64,000 nucleotides of DNA from Beroe forskalii (lineage: Eukaryota > Ctenophora > Nuda > Beroida > Beroidae). This document shows, piece after piece, positions 35,601 to 49,600 of the stretch (positions within the stretch are counted from its first letter, which is position 1; the number at the start of each line of letters is the position of its first letter). A program made the position numbers and the translations under genes. The notes beneath the pieces were generated by a model. That model made no database searches, was not told the DNA's origin, and worked only from the letters and a program-made list of their open reading frames with translations. The stretch lies in contig WFMF01000004.1 of assembly GCA_011033025.1 (NCBI GenBank), positions 1,736,001 through 1,800,000 of the forward strand, in the 5' to 3' direction.

Positions 35601-36921
35601 CCACACAGCCACACTGAATGGAAGGCCATCGATTTCTGACGAATACTATTCTAGATACTTGACAGTTGACAAATAAGACTATTCATGGATCGGAATTTAT
35701 AACTTTATGTTTATTAAAAAACTATTAATTTTCATAAATTCTCCAGTCCTTTTTCGGACTTCATTTTAAATTCTAATGATGCTTTAGTTTGAAATCTTTG
35801 AATTGCACGCCCAGAGCACGCCCCCATATTTTCGTTTGGGGGCGTGCGCACGCCCCCGTGGATCCATGCCTGAGTTCAGCACACTTAAACTTTGTCAGAC
35901 GTTGTCTGACCCCTTAGCCTTCGGCGGGCGCGCGCGCGAAGCGCGCGCGTCCGCCGAAGGTCAGACAACGTCTGACAACTTAAACTAACACTATAATCTT
36001 TGAGGTGGAGTTCAGGAGACTGGAGGAAGGCTGGGGCGTAGACCGAAGGACATTCCACATTCAGGAAAAGGAGCTGCAAAACTTCGTCAACAGGTCACTC
36101 AACATTGTCTACCGCTCCACTAAAACACTGTCATTGATCTCTTTCGAGGGAGTTAAAGATCGGGAGAATCAACTCAAATCAATCAAGTCAAACGGACAAT
36201 CAATCAGCTGACGTTTTCATTACTTCATAACATGTCTGATTGAGTAATATCACTCAGTAAAGCAACCTATCCATCCCCAGGTTGTTTGCAGCTTGGGACA
36301 CTAACAACGACTCCAAGATCCAGCTGGAGGAGCTGGCAGGGCTGCTTAACGTCGAGGAGAACTTCCTGAACATCTGCCCGGAGTTGCTGCAACAACGTCA
36401 ACTCCCCGACATCTTCGAACACTACGACACCGACCAGAGCGGGGAGTTGGAGGGACCGGAGTTCCTGGCGTTTGTCAGGGATGTGCTGAGGGTGGACTCA
36501 CGACCTATCAGTTAGTGTTACCATCACTTAAACCATAGTGCCTATTGTTGAGACACTTTCCAGTTTCAACTTCCCCAAACATAGCTTATCACAAGTTTAC
36601 ATTAATTCCGCTAATCATTTGACATTATGCATTGATTTGACACAACTCAATACCAACCACGAACTGTTGAACTGACCTTCCTCTAAACCCACAGCCCGGA
36701 AGTTCAAGCGGCAGGAGTCGGACGTGGACGTGGAGGAGTTGGAGCTGGCAGGGAACATGATCATGGGACTGGTGGACGACAACGAGGACGGCAAGCTGGA
36801 CAAACAGGAGGTGAGTCACGTGCTGGCCACGAGGAAGAAACACAAGCTGATCAAGGACCAGACCCAGTTCCTGAAGCTGCAGGAGACGTTCAAGGAGGAG
36901 GGAGGGGAGGGCTGCCAGTAA
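29636..36921 (+). CDS. secretagogin/calbindin-family EF-hand Ca2+ sensor, 5 exons
   Basis: Exons 29636-29829, 31184-31310, 36005-36093, 36281-36510 and 36695-36921 join in frame through GT-AG introns to give 288 residues. EF-hands in order: a degenerate first one (HFDQEGSGEICES after SASDFQTIWR), DADCSGYLDMAE, DTNNDSKIQLEE, DTDQSGELEGPE and DDNEDGKLDKQE. FMRLWREFD, LLNVEENFL and SGELEGPEFLAFV closely follow secretagogin. These cytosolic proteins buffer or sense Ca2+. The second hand of the six-hand family is not found, so the residues between hands 1 and 2 are unusually few; an exon may have been lost or missed. An in-frame stop just upstream of ATG 29636 fits a first exon. Intron 1 holds a TTAA palindrome and intron 2 a 4.4-kb hAT-type element. 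Confidence 0.9.
30364..31080. mobile_element. TTAA-flanked foldback element 2 (long near-perfect palindrome)
   Basis: TTAA (30360-30363), GGGGGCAGGGGGGGTCTTCG..., arms of about 345 bases that pair almost throughout, then ...CCCCCCTGCCCCC and TTAA (31081-31084). The centre is near 30720 (CGCCAAAAATCATCAAAATT). Arm mismatches are few. It lies in intron 1 of the secretagogin-like gene. It shares TTAA and G-run termini with the element at 28.6 kb, but its arms differ. Confidence 0.85.
31590..32165. repeat. tandem array of about 165-bp units, four copies
   Basis: Each unit contains GGGTCTGGGGGCGGCAGCCC, CAGAAGCCAGAGGTCTGGA, TTTTTGCATTGTTTTCAT and TCGTACTCAATTTCACTAAA. The GC-rich core is the same dispersed motif seen near 11.3 and 35.4 kb. 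Inside the hAT-type element. Confidence 0.85.
32250..32497. repeat. 248-bp palindrome (CCAAAAACCAAAATGG ends)
   Basis: Left arm CCAAAAACCAAAATGGATTT..GGGCGCGGCGTTTTTGCTGA..CGCGACGGTTTAAACGGCCG, right arm its near-exact complement, with about 55 bases between. The arms carry the CGGCCGTTTAAACCGTCGCG segment. Likely a small foldback element. Confidence 0.85.
33404..34790. repeat. dispersed repeat family with CACGTGAACTCACGTG
   Basis: Begins AAAACCGAGACGGTTGTCGT, matching the start of the units at 50972 and 52015. It contains GTCCACGTGAACTCACGTG twice (33570, 33712), CACCTTGAAACTCG and several TGACGTCAT boxes. No ORF. It is probably a diverged copy of the Helitron-like family at 1.7-2.6 kb. Confidence 0.65.
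35150..35306. repeat. two tandem units of TTCG-loop hairpins
   Basis: Two units of about 78 bp, each holding GGCCCC-TTCG-GGGCC and CTCGGGCC-TTCG-GGCCCGAG stems. The first unit ends GAGCAAAGTTGAGACGCCGT and the second GAGCAAAGTTGG. All four loops are TTCG, the very stable UUCG type if transcribed. Confidence 0.85.
35885..35986. repeat. palindrome abutting the exon 3 acceptor of the EF-hand gene
   Basis: GTCAGACGTTGTCTGACC is followed by CCTTCGGCGG, an alternating GCGCGC centre, CCGCCGAAGG and GGTCAGACAACGTCTGAC. It ends about 18 bases before the start of coding exon 3 at 36005, so it takes up the branch-point region of that intron. Related GTCAGAC motifs lie at 19.2 and 19.7 kb. Confidence 0.85.
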
Positions 36922-37778
36922 GGCGCTGTGAGGGGACAGAATGGAGGCTAATTGTGAGGATGAACATTCCAGATGAACTTATTATAGCGACAATTTATAA
37001 ACCATTAAACCATAGCGACATCGCTGCTACACCAGACCCAAGAGGGAAACCTTAAATAGCATGAACAATGACAACCATGACGCCATAGTAGCAATGTGGT
37101 AACAGGGTGGTAACAGTGGTCTCACCAATGTCGAATCTAAGTGTCGTGCTGGTCATGTTAGGCGTAGAACAATTATAAACGCATTGATGAATGTTTTAAT
37201 AAGCTCGGAAATGCTTGAATGTACAATATATTTTGGACTTGACAACGGATCATTAATCATTTGCATGGAAATAAATCTGTCAATGCTTAATATTATGCCC
37301 GATGATTTTGTGATGTTAAGGTACTGTAGAACTTATTTTTTCCTTCAAATATGCAGAATGTATTTTGTATAGACGCCAAATACTCAAATAATAAAAACCA
37401 CAACCATTTCATCAAACCACTGACCACAATAAGATAATGGCATGGTTCAAGAGTCCGTATTTACAAATTCAATATGAAGGAAGATAAGATCAGATAATCA
37501 AATCTGCGCGTCTGATGAAAAGAACTAAAAGAATAAGAATCGAGGCTAGTTGAAGAAAGTTTGAATTCGAATTTATATAAATTAATTAAAATTCTTAAAA
37601 AATTAATATAATATATTAAATATTAATTGTAAATATCCTGTTATGTGATCAAAGGCGAATTTAGATATGACGGACGAGGAATCGCAATATTATGACAATT
37701 AACAGTTTCTATGAGTTAATTTCAATTGAACTCGAAACTTGAAGGAGAGTTACTGGAAGGAGTTACCGGCGACCTGCC
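36922..37778. other. convergent intergenic space
   Basis: Lies between the 3' ends of the plus-strand EF-hand gene and minus-strand CDK7. Candidate poly(A) signals for the EF-hand gene are at about 37269 (AATAAA) and 37389 (AATAAAAAC). AT-rich, with no other gene. Confidence 0.5.
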
Positions 37779-39872
<2,094 letters not shown>

Positions 39873-40199
39873 CACACAGGTGGAGGTAGGAGAGGAACGG
39901 GAGAGAAATGTAAGGAAAATAGGGTGAAGGTACCTTCTACATTCTGAGCTCAGGTTATTGAAATGTTCATGTTGTGGGGTAAGTGGGATTTGGGAGTTGT
40001 TTTGGGAATCCATATATAATTGAATGAAAAAGTGAATAGGTGGCTAAGGTTTTCAGAAGACAATAAAAAACAAATGTAAAGGTAAAACAGTCGATGGGAA
40101 TCGTAAGACAAATATGAACTTATCAAACACTAAAGCTGTCAAAATGATTATTTTAAACACTCACATCAGGATGAGTCAGAGATCAGGACAGAAACAGCA

Positions 40200-40668
40200 C
40201 TCATCACAGGCACTGTCACAAGTCACTGGCTTAAGTCACTGTCACAAGTCACTGTCACAAGTCACTGTCACAAGTCACTGTCACAAGTCACTGTCACAAG
40301 TCACTGTCACAAGTCACTGTCACAAGTCACTGTCACAAGTCACTGTCACAAGTCACTGTCACAAGTCACTGTCACAAGTCACATTCACAAGTCACAAGCC
40401 ACTGTCACAAGTCACTGGCACAAGTGACTGGCACAAGTCACTGTCACAAGTCACTGTCACAAGCCACAGTCACAAGGCACTGTCACAAGTCACTGGCTTA
40501 AGTCACTGTCACAAGTCACTGTCACAAGTCACAAGTCACTGTCACAAGTCACTGTCACAAGTCACTGTCACAAGTCACTGTCACAAGTCACTGTCACAAG
40601 TCACTGTCACAAGTCACTGTCACAAGTCACTGTCACAAGTCACTGTCACAAGTCACTGTCACAAGTCA
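40200..40668. repeat. 13-bp satellite (TGTCACAAGTCAC) at the GNL3L 3' end
   Basis: About 35 copies of a 13-bp unit with a few variants. It reaches into the last GNL3L exon: the final codons and stop (TTG TGA, at 40661-40659) are made of the repeat. The Ser/Gln/Val/Thr open frame on the plus strand is a repeat artefact. Confidence 0.9.
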
Positions 40669-43600
40669 GAGCCATCACTCATTTCACTGTCATCACCATC
40701 CCCATGACAATCCATGACGTTATTCATGGCATTACCGAACATGTCCGCGAACTTGTCCATCTTTTTCCTCTCCCTCTTAATGCCCTTCTTCTTGCCCTTC
40801 ATTACCTTGGAGTTCTGAAGGTGCGGCATCTCGTACGGTTTGTCGAACAGTTTGTCCACCTGTTCGGGCTGCGTTGTCTTCTCGGCAGCGTTAAACACGA
40901 CGGATAGTTCGGGAGCAGGTGCCTCTGAGACCGGGTCCCTCGTGTCCTCGTCAACTCGCACTGCCATCAGATCATCCATGTTAAACTCAGCAGCCCAGGA
41001 GGTTACCACTTCAGAGGATAGGTGGGCGGGGAGCGAGGCGTCCTGACAAGAGTAATTAGGATGGGGTTATTGGTCTTCAATATTGGGCCTTTTTTTAAAA
41101 CAGAGAAAAAATGCACATTTTGTGCTTGGGATACTAGACTAAATTCTCCAGAAACTAAAAGAGCCGGACTTTTGTTTTACCATAACATGGGTTGTATTTA
41201 GTTATATTTTCATGGAATTATCGATTCTGGAGTCCTCTAAAGAGGACCGCGGGGGCAACTGACATGACTATCATACCAGAGAATATTTAGAATTGTATGA
41301 CTCTATTCTCGCAGAGAAAGAAAATAATTAATATATTCAGTTTCTGTACGCACCCAAAGAGAAAAAACAATAGCTTTTTAGGGGCAAGCTATGACCTGCA
41401 ATGTGTCATAATAATTTCATAAAATGTCATAATAATGTGAAACAATGACACAATGACACAATACTAAGACAATAATATATTGACCTACTGCAAGTGGAAA
41501 GTGCGTCAAGTCTTTTGACTCCAACAAAATTTGATTGAAACAATGGGTTAAGCTTCTCAAGTCGTAGAGCTAAATACTAAACAAACGCGACCCCCTAATA
41601 ACGCGTTTTCATGCGAGGCTCGAGTACTCAATTTACATAAATAAGTTGTGTTTACAATGCTACTTTAGAATATGTGACTGCTCTCATTCTCTCGACGCAT
41701 GCTCCCAGGGTTCCATGGACTTTACTCATGGACATAAATATTCTTATCTTAACTTTCCTAATATATGAGCCAAAACTGGGGCTGGGAACGAGGTATGTAA
41801 TTTTGAAGCCGCCAAAGCGATTTCACCCGATGTCGGACCGCACCATCATTGTAACAGAATTGATACCAGTGTTAACGAGGAACGAGGAACGTTCTTGGGT
41901 GACCCCTAATGGGACAGATTTTAAAAGTTGTCCGTTCCGTCCGAACAGTATTGCTTGTTCAGGGAAATCATCTGAAATTGAACTTGCGGAGTGCCTCTCT
42001 GACAGCTGGTCATGCTTGATACTTGAGGAACGCATTTGTGACGACTTTTACCACTAGTACAGTCAAAATTGGATTTAAAAGTGGACAAATTCGACTCCAA
42101 GCGATTTTGCGTGGTTTCCATGGTTTTTTGCATGAAAAATCGATCTAGCAACTTTCCACACCTCTCCGAGTTGTGGAAAGTGCCGAAAAATCGATTTTTA
42201 GCCGAGGCGCAGCCGACTGATATGTAAAAAATCGTATCTCGGCTCAGGAAGGTCGTAGAGACTTCATCTTGGGCGGAAAATGTGTGTAATGGCCATGTTT
42301 ATATACAACTTGTTAATAAACATATGCTCTCAAATGCTCACAAACTGAGTTATGGGCCAAAAACCATTTTTTGGGCACCCGCATGGCCTAATTTAGGCTA
42401 TTTCGATATCTTGGCTCAGGAAGGTCGTAGAGACTTCATCTTGGGCGGAAAATGTGCGCAATGAGCATGTTAATATACAATTGTCAATAAACATATGCTC
42501 TGAAATACTCAGGAACCGAGTTATGGGCCAAAAACCAATTTTTGGGGCACCCGTATGGCCTTATTTAGCGTATTTCGGTATCTTGGCTAAGGAAGGTCGT
42601 AGAGACTTCATCTTGGGTGGAAAATGTGCGCAATGGCCATGTTTGTATACGACTTGTTAATAAACATATGCTCTGAAATGCTCACAAACTGAGTTATGGG
42701 CCAAAAACCAATTTTTGGGGCACCCGTATGGCCTTATTTAGCGTATTTCGGTATCTTGGCTCAGGAAGGTCGTAGAGACTTCATCTTAGTTGGAAAATGT
42801 GCGCAATGAGCATGTTTATAGACGACTTGTTGATAAACATATGCTCTAAAATGCTCACAAACCGAGTTATGGGCCCATAATCATTTATGAGGCTCCCTCA
42901 TGGTTTAACGCAGGGTATTTCAGTATTTCGGTGCCTTGCCTCTTGGCTCAGGAAACATGCAGATATTTGGTTTTGGAGTTTTGGGTTGTGTGTGCACAGT
43001 TTATTGACAACTTTTCTAACAAACTTGCACCATAAAATGTTCGAAGGCCGAATTATGGGCCAAAACTGGTCTCAGGACACCTATGAGGTGAATTCCATGC
43101 TTCAGCTAAGGAAGGTCGTAGAGAATTCATTTTCGGTGTGAAAACTATATGCATTATGCAATGGTCATGTTTCTTATATACGTCATGAATTGCTCATAAA
43201 GATTTGCTCTGGAATACCAACAACTCAAAAATTCGGTTTGAGTCTAGTAGGAGTCAAATGCCAAGGCTGCGAACTAATATATATATATATATATGAGCCA
43301 ACCCAAATCAAAATATCTGCGGCTTTACTGAGTCAAGACGCCGAAATACCCTGAATTAAACCATGAGGGTGCCCAAAAATGGTTATGGGCCCATAACTCA
43401 GTTTGTGAGCATTTTAGAGCATATGTTTATCAACAAGTCGTCTATAAACATGGCCATTGCGCACATTTTCCACCCAAGATGAAGTCTCTTCGACCTTCCT
43501 GAGCCAAGATACCGAAATATCCTAAATTAGGCCATGGGTGCCCCAAAAATGGTTTTTGGCCAATAACTCAGTTTGTGAGCATTTTAGAGCATATAATGTT

Positions 43601-46600
43601 TATCGACAAGTTGTATATAAACATGGCCATTACACACATTTTCCGCCCAAGATGAAGTCTCTACAACCTTCCTGAGCCAAGATATCGAAATACCCTAAAT
43701 AAGGCCATATGGGTGCCCCAAAAATGGTTTCTGGCCCATAACTCGGTTCCTTAGTATTTCAGAGCATATGTCTATTCACAATTGTATATAAACATGCTCA
43801 TTACGTACATTTTCCGCCCAAGATGAAGTCTCTACGACCTTCCTGAGCCAAGATACCAAAATACTCTAAATAAGGCCATGCGGGTGCCCCAAAAATGGTT
43901 TTTGGCCCATAACTCGGTTTGTGAGCATTTCACAGCATATGTTTATTAACAAGTCGTATATAAACATGGCCATTGCGCACATTTTCCACCCAAGATGAAG
44001 TCTCTACGACCTTCCTGAGCCAAGATACCGAAATACCCTAAATAAGGCCATACAGGTGCCCCAAAAATTGGTTTTTGGCCCATAACTCGGTTCCTGAGTA
44101 TTTCAGAGCATATGTCTATTGACAATTGTATATAAACATGCTCATTGCGCAAATTTTCCGCCCAAGATTAAGTCTCTACGACCTTCCTGAGCCAAGATAT
44201 CGAAATAGCCTAAATTAGGCCATGCGGGTGCCCCAAAAATGGTTTTTGGCCCATAACTCAGTTTGTGAGCATTTTAGAGCATATGTTTATCAACAAGTTG
44301 TATATAAACATGGCCATTACACACATTCCGCCCAAGATGAAGTCTCTACGACCTTCCTGAGCCGAGATACGATTTTTTACATATCAGTCGGCTGCGCCTC
44401 GGCTAAAATCGATTTTTCGGCACTTTCCACAACTCGGAGAGGTGTGGAAAGTTGCTAGATCGATTTTTCATGCGAAAAACCATGTAAACCACGCAAAATC
44501 GCTTGGAGTCGAATTTGTCCACTTTTTTGGCTATTTTTTGCCAGATTTGACTGTACTACACTGCTTAACTGACGAGTGTGGTTGCAATGATGATGATGAA
44601 ACTATGAAAGGTTTTACTGTGCGGACGGCATCGGATGTGTTGAGCTCATACAGGCTTGTGATGGTATATATGATTGCTTAGATCGATCAGATGAGCTTAT
44701 TTGTGACACACTATTAGACATCCCTTGTAAATCTAGAGATGGCGATAAGGATGGGGGCCATAAGATAAGACTTGTCTATGTATCTCAATACGCCCTATGT
44801 CACGCATCATATTTAGATAATTCTGCTTATCAGACCATAGAAAAAGTCCATGATGTGACCTGTGATCCTGAGGAGTTGTGTGAAAATTTCACTTCATTAC
44901 TGACCAATAACGGTGTACAAGAAAATACGATTTCATGTGCAAAAAAGTTGGCTCACGGAGTGCCCTTTGATCATGATCAAGGGATATCCCGGATATCTAA
45001 TACAACAGCGTATTGCTTAAGGGTGTGCGAAGGTCTGATATCACCATCACTCTGCAAGAATATTGACTTTGATTATAGCTATTTGAGACCTAAATCCTTA
45101 GCATTTTACTGCACTAACCCTGATAAAATTTATTGGCATGAATTTGATAATTTTACTTACCAACGTCAATCAATATCCTCTTACGGAATTTGTAACGGGA
45201 AATATGATTGTTTAGATAAATCAGACGAAATAAATTGTTTGGGGAGAGTTTATTGTTCTTCTGAGCAAACACATCACAATTATTCAAGTGAAGAAGTTTC
45301 GTGGGTGGTTCCAAACAAGATTTGCGATGGTATCAAAGACTGTCAAAACGGTCTTGATGAGTGTTCAAACTGCTCACGAGGAACATTCTCGTCAGATGAA
45401 TTCATAATTAAGAACCATGGTATCTTTATTTGGTTGGTTCTAACATGTTGCTTTAATCTGTTTATGAACTCTCTGGCTGCTGTAAAGGAGATTAGATCGA
45501 AATGGTTAAACACCCCAAGACACATAAAAATTGATAGGATACTGAAAATACAGATTTGCATCTATGATGGACTTCTAGGGGTTTACTTACTGGCACTCAT
45601 CATTGCCAATGTTAAATTCTTTGGAAACTACTGCATCCATGACCATGCCTGGCGGTCTGGGTGGGTATGCAAATGTCTGGGAATGCTCTACAGCATCTCA
45701 AGTCATGGCTCTCTTGTCACAGTCTTCCTCATGAGTTGCACCCGGGCTTACAAATGTGTCAGGACTTACTCGACAGGCTTTTCAGTGAGAGCAATAATTG
45801 CAATATCGGCACTTTCAGCTGTCTTAAACCTAGTCCATTCTGTTGTTCCAGTCATTCCTGTGGGAAGCATCCAGGATATTTTCCGGATTAGGATCATGTT
45901 CTCACAGACTAACCCATTCGTCATGACAAGTTCTGAAGACCACTCTGCTCATATTGATCGGCTATACCGTCAGTATTTCCAGCCAAATGATTCTGATGCG
46001 GGAATTTATGAGAAATTAAAGGCACTGAGATCAATAACCAATCGGCCATCCTATTTTGATTACACTGAGCTTTCCTTTTACAGCTGGTCACCAGTGTGTA
46101 TCAATGATATATTTGGGTACAGGGAATCTCTTAAAGTTTACAAAATAGTCTACATTACAAGCATTTCTATTTTATTGATTTGCATCACTGTGTTTTATGC
46201 GATAATCTTATATGTCTTTACAGAATCTCGGCGGAAAATCAATCCAGCAGGTCAGGATGACAAAGATTTTCAACTCAAAGTAAAGGTATTACTGATCATC
46301 GGTACAAAACTTGTATCGTGGTTGATCATCATCGGTACAATGATTTACTACAACTTCACGAGGGAAAGCGTTCCTGATATCTGGTTTGAAATAACCGCGA
46401 TTTGCATAATACCAGTCAATAGTCTCCTCAATCCAGTGTTCAACTCAGATCTGGTGAACGCTCCAGCTATAAGCAACTGGTGCTCATGTTGCAAGGATGG
46501 TAATGAGAAGAAAACAGAGGAGATAGAACTAAATGATATTGAAGAGAAACGCCAAACTGATTAACAGTGGTATGATTCAAGAGACTTAGCACTTCTGTAG

Positions 46601-49600
46601 AATCCGATAGAACTTTATGATAAATTAGTAGCTAATCACTTTGGTAGCTTTGCAGATACGGTATTCGGTCATTTTGCCTAACTGGACATTTGGCCTAACA
46701 CTGGTTAGGGTCAGGGGAGAGAGATAAATTCAAAATTGTGCGAGTTTTAGGTGTTAGGTCAAATGTCCAGTTAGGCCAAATGACCTACGTGCACAATTAT
46801 TAATTGTAACAACCATTTCATGAAACAGATGAAAAATTTGAGAAAGGGTTTTTGTTTCAGCTATTTTTTTATTTTTTTCAGTGAACATAGTTGATTGTTA
46901 CTTATTTGATAATATTGTAGAAGTCTATATTATGATATCATTATGATTTATATGCGTGTTATGACTAGTGTTCCCTATGTTATGACTTGTGTTCCCTATG
47001 CTCCAAGAAATTATCACAGAAATCATCAATTTGTCAGAGGCCGAAAAGCGGACTAAGAGAAAAGCCTCTAACTTTACATTTTGGAATAATTTGAAGAGAT
47101 AATATTCACAAACTTTATTTCAGTAAAGAGTAGGAGTAGAGAGTCTAAGAGTCTAAGAGTAAATTTCCCGTCTAAAACGATACTTAAATATTCGCTAGAT
47201 CGCGTGAATCTACTTCTCCCGATTTACGTCAAAACTTAACTTTAAAATCTTATCTTACCACAAGCGAACCTCCTACTTTACTTTTAACTTATTTCTCACC
47301 GTCTAAAATTATTCTGATAAAATTAAGAAGAAAAAGTACCTTTTACGATTTTATCTTTAAAATATTTGCCCTCAGAAAATCACGTACTAAGACTAGGGCT
47401 TACAAATTTATTTGGCGGAGTGTAATGTAAAGAGGTATAGGTACTCATTTCTGGATGATGCCTAACCGATCGATATGCCTCATTCAGAGGAGACGTTTTT
47501 ACAGTTACAAAATAACACCTACGCGCCTGAGGGGAAGTTGAAAAACGTATTCGCCCCATTCAAATTTTTGCAAAAGTTTCAGTGCATCCAATTGGAAGCA
47601 ATCGTTGTGGACTGTGGAGGCAGCTTGTTATTTCCTTGTTTGGGATCAGTGAAAAAATGGGCTGTGTGCCGGTGTAATTCCCGAATTCGGACGTTCTCGT
47701 CGAGGACTCCCAAATCAGATTGGTTAGTCCAATAATCGCTTTATTATTGGAAAGTGATTGAGAAGTAAGCGCGACATGTTACGCATCTCTATCACTTTCC
47801 AATCACTCACGGTGGACATTGGACAATCTCTGGATTTTAAAATTACACAAAACGATAATCGACGATACAACGATTATCGCACGACAATCGTTTTAAAAAC
47901 GATGATCGCAAAATCTTTTTAAAAGCGATAATGGTTTATTATAAACAATAATCGTTTTGAAAACGATATTTTTATCAGTTTTATGATAATCGTTTCAAAA
48001 ACTTTTTGGCCATAATTTGGTCAGTCTCCCATATAAACGAGAGTCTTCATTATCTACAAGGTTGGTAATAAGTCGGCACCCCCCTTGTGCAGCCAAAACC
48101 ATAGAAGTTAGCAACAAATCATTCGGTACAGTTTTACTTTGATCCATTCCGATTGGATTTGAGTGTGAAAAATAAATCTCCAAAAGCAAAATATTTTATG
48201 ATGGAGCAGTTTGGATAGTGGCCAAAAACAATGAATTTGCTTATTTAAGCTTTATTTTTGGCATTTTTCAGCCTCTTTTTTGGCTTTTTATTGAATTTTT
48301 GACATACATTCATTAAAATTTGTGTCAATTTGTGATTTATGATGAAAATTGATGTTGTAAAACAATTTTATGCTTTATATTTGATCTAAACAGCCCAAAA
48401 TAAGCAAAATGCATGGTAGGGTATCAATTCTGGACCCCCGCCTCTAGCCAAAACAGTAAAAGATATAGACTTGTCCTTTTAAACTTGATCAATACCATCT
48501 TTTTGTAGAAGGAAAAAGTGGTAACATCATCAAAATAGCAAGAAATGTTTATTAAGGAGCACTTTTCAAAAGTGACCAAATCTTGGCGAATAGGACACTT
48601 TTCAAAGGTGCTCCTTCACAAATATCTTTTTCTTTTCTGATGATGTGACCACATTTTTCTTTTACTAATAGATGGCCTTGAATAAATTTAAAAGGAAAAG
48701 TCTCTATCTCTAACCGTTTTGGCTGGAGGCAGGGGCTCAGGCTCCATACCAACCCTGCATATTCAAGCAATAATTGTTGGGTAAGTTTCAAATTGCTCCT
48801 TCATAAAATATTATACTTCCAGAGATTGATTTTCATCACTCAAATTCAATCGCAATAGATCAATCTAAAACTGTGCCAAATGATTTGTTGTCAACTTCTA
48901 TGGTTTTGGCTGCAGAGGGGGGGGGGAGGAGGGGGTGCCGACTTATTACCAACCCTGTATGACAATAACGTCACTCGGAAAAATTAAATTAAGCGCATCT
49001 AGCGCTTTAAGGATTACGATTACGATTGGGAACCAGGATTCGTTAGGTTCAGGGTAAGGATCAAGGTTAGGGTTCTGATTAGGGTTAAGTTCATGGTTAG
49101 GGTACAAAAGATTGACGTTTAGATCTGCGACGTCACTCAGAGCCGTTTACATGGGAGATCTTCCAGATCGTGGATCGCTAAATCGTGGATCAATAGATCG
49201 CAGCTTTCTAGATCGTGAATCACTAAATCGTGGATCAGTAGATCATAGCTCACTAGATCGTGGATCAGAAGACCGTTCCTCACAAGATCATAGCTCACTT
49301 AGATCGTAGCTCACTAGAGCAGGGAAGGAAGTAAGGTAAGGAAGAGGGAAAAAATATCGCTTAGAGTGCATTTATTTTGCGAAATTTTTTGTCGACCGAC
49401 AAATCTGACAAAATTGCGCGCATGTGATACGGTGAATTTCAGTCAAACCTATCCGCGGCTCACGCAAACCAAATCAATTTTGGTGACCGACTCAAGTTGC
49501 CATTTTCCATTTGGCGACGTTCAATTCTGCGACGCCCGACGGTTGTATTGCTAAAGCATTACCTGAGGAGGCTTGGTGTAGAACTGGACGGACCCGTTGC

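Larger units (their letters stand above)
31459..35872. mobile_element. 4.4-kb hAT-type composite with 8-bp target duplication
   Basis: The ends CAGGCATGGATCCA (31459) and TGGATCCATGCCTG (ending 35872) are inverted and are flanked by identical AGTTCAGC octamers (31451-31458 and 35873-35880), the hAT hallmark. No transposase ORF is present. The interior is a mosaic: a four-unit tandem array (31.59-32.17 kb), a 248-bp palindrome (32250-32497), two diverged 190-bp units (32.64-32.96 kb), a Helitron-like family copy (33.4-34.8 kb) and TTCG hairpins (35.15-35.31 kb). It occupies most of intron 2 of the secretagogin-like gene. Confidence 0.8.

Noticed and set aside
40114-40707. 197-codon Ser/Gln/Val/Thr frame on the plus strand
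   Set aside because: A 13-bp satellite read with a 39-bp period, antisense to the end of GNL3L.
42282-44458. Short ORFs inside the 2.5-kb foldback element, including near-identical 68-codon frames on both strands
   Set aside because: They are the repeat unit read in both arms; there is no transposase motif.
47475-47735. 86-codon frame beginning MPHSEE, with a counterpart at 56481-56780
   Set aside because: Its presence in both duplication copies is explained by the duplication. The frame is broken by indels between copies, and no domain or splice signals are visible.
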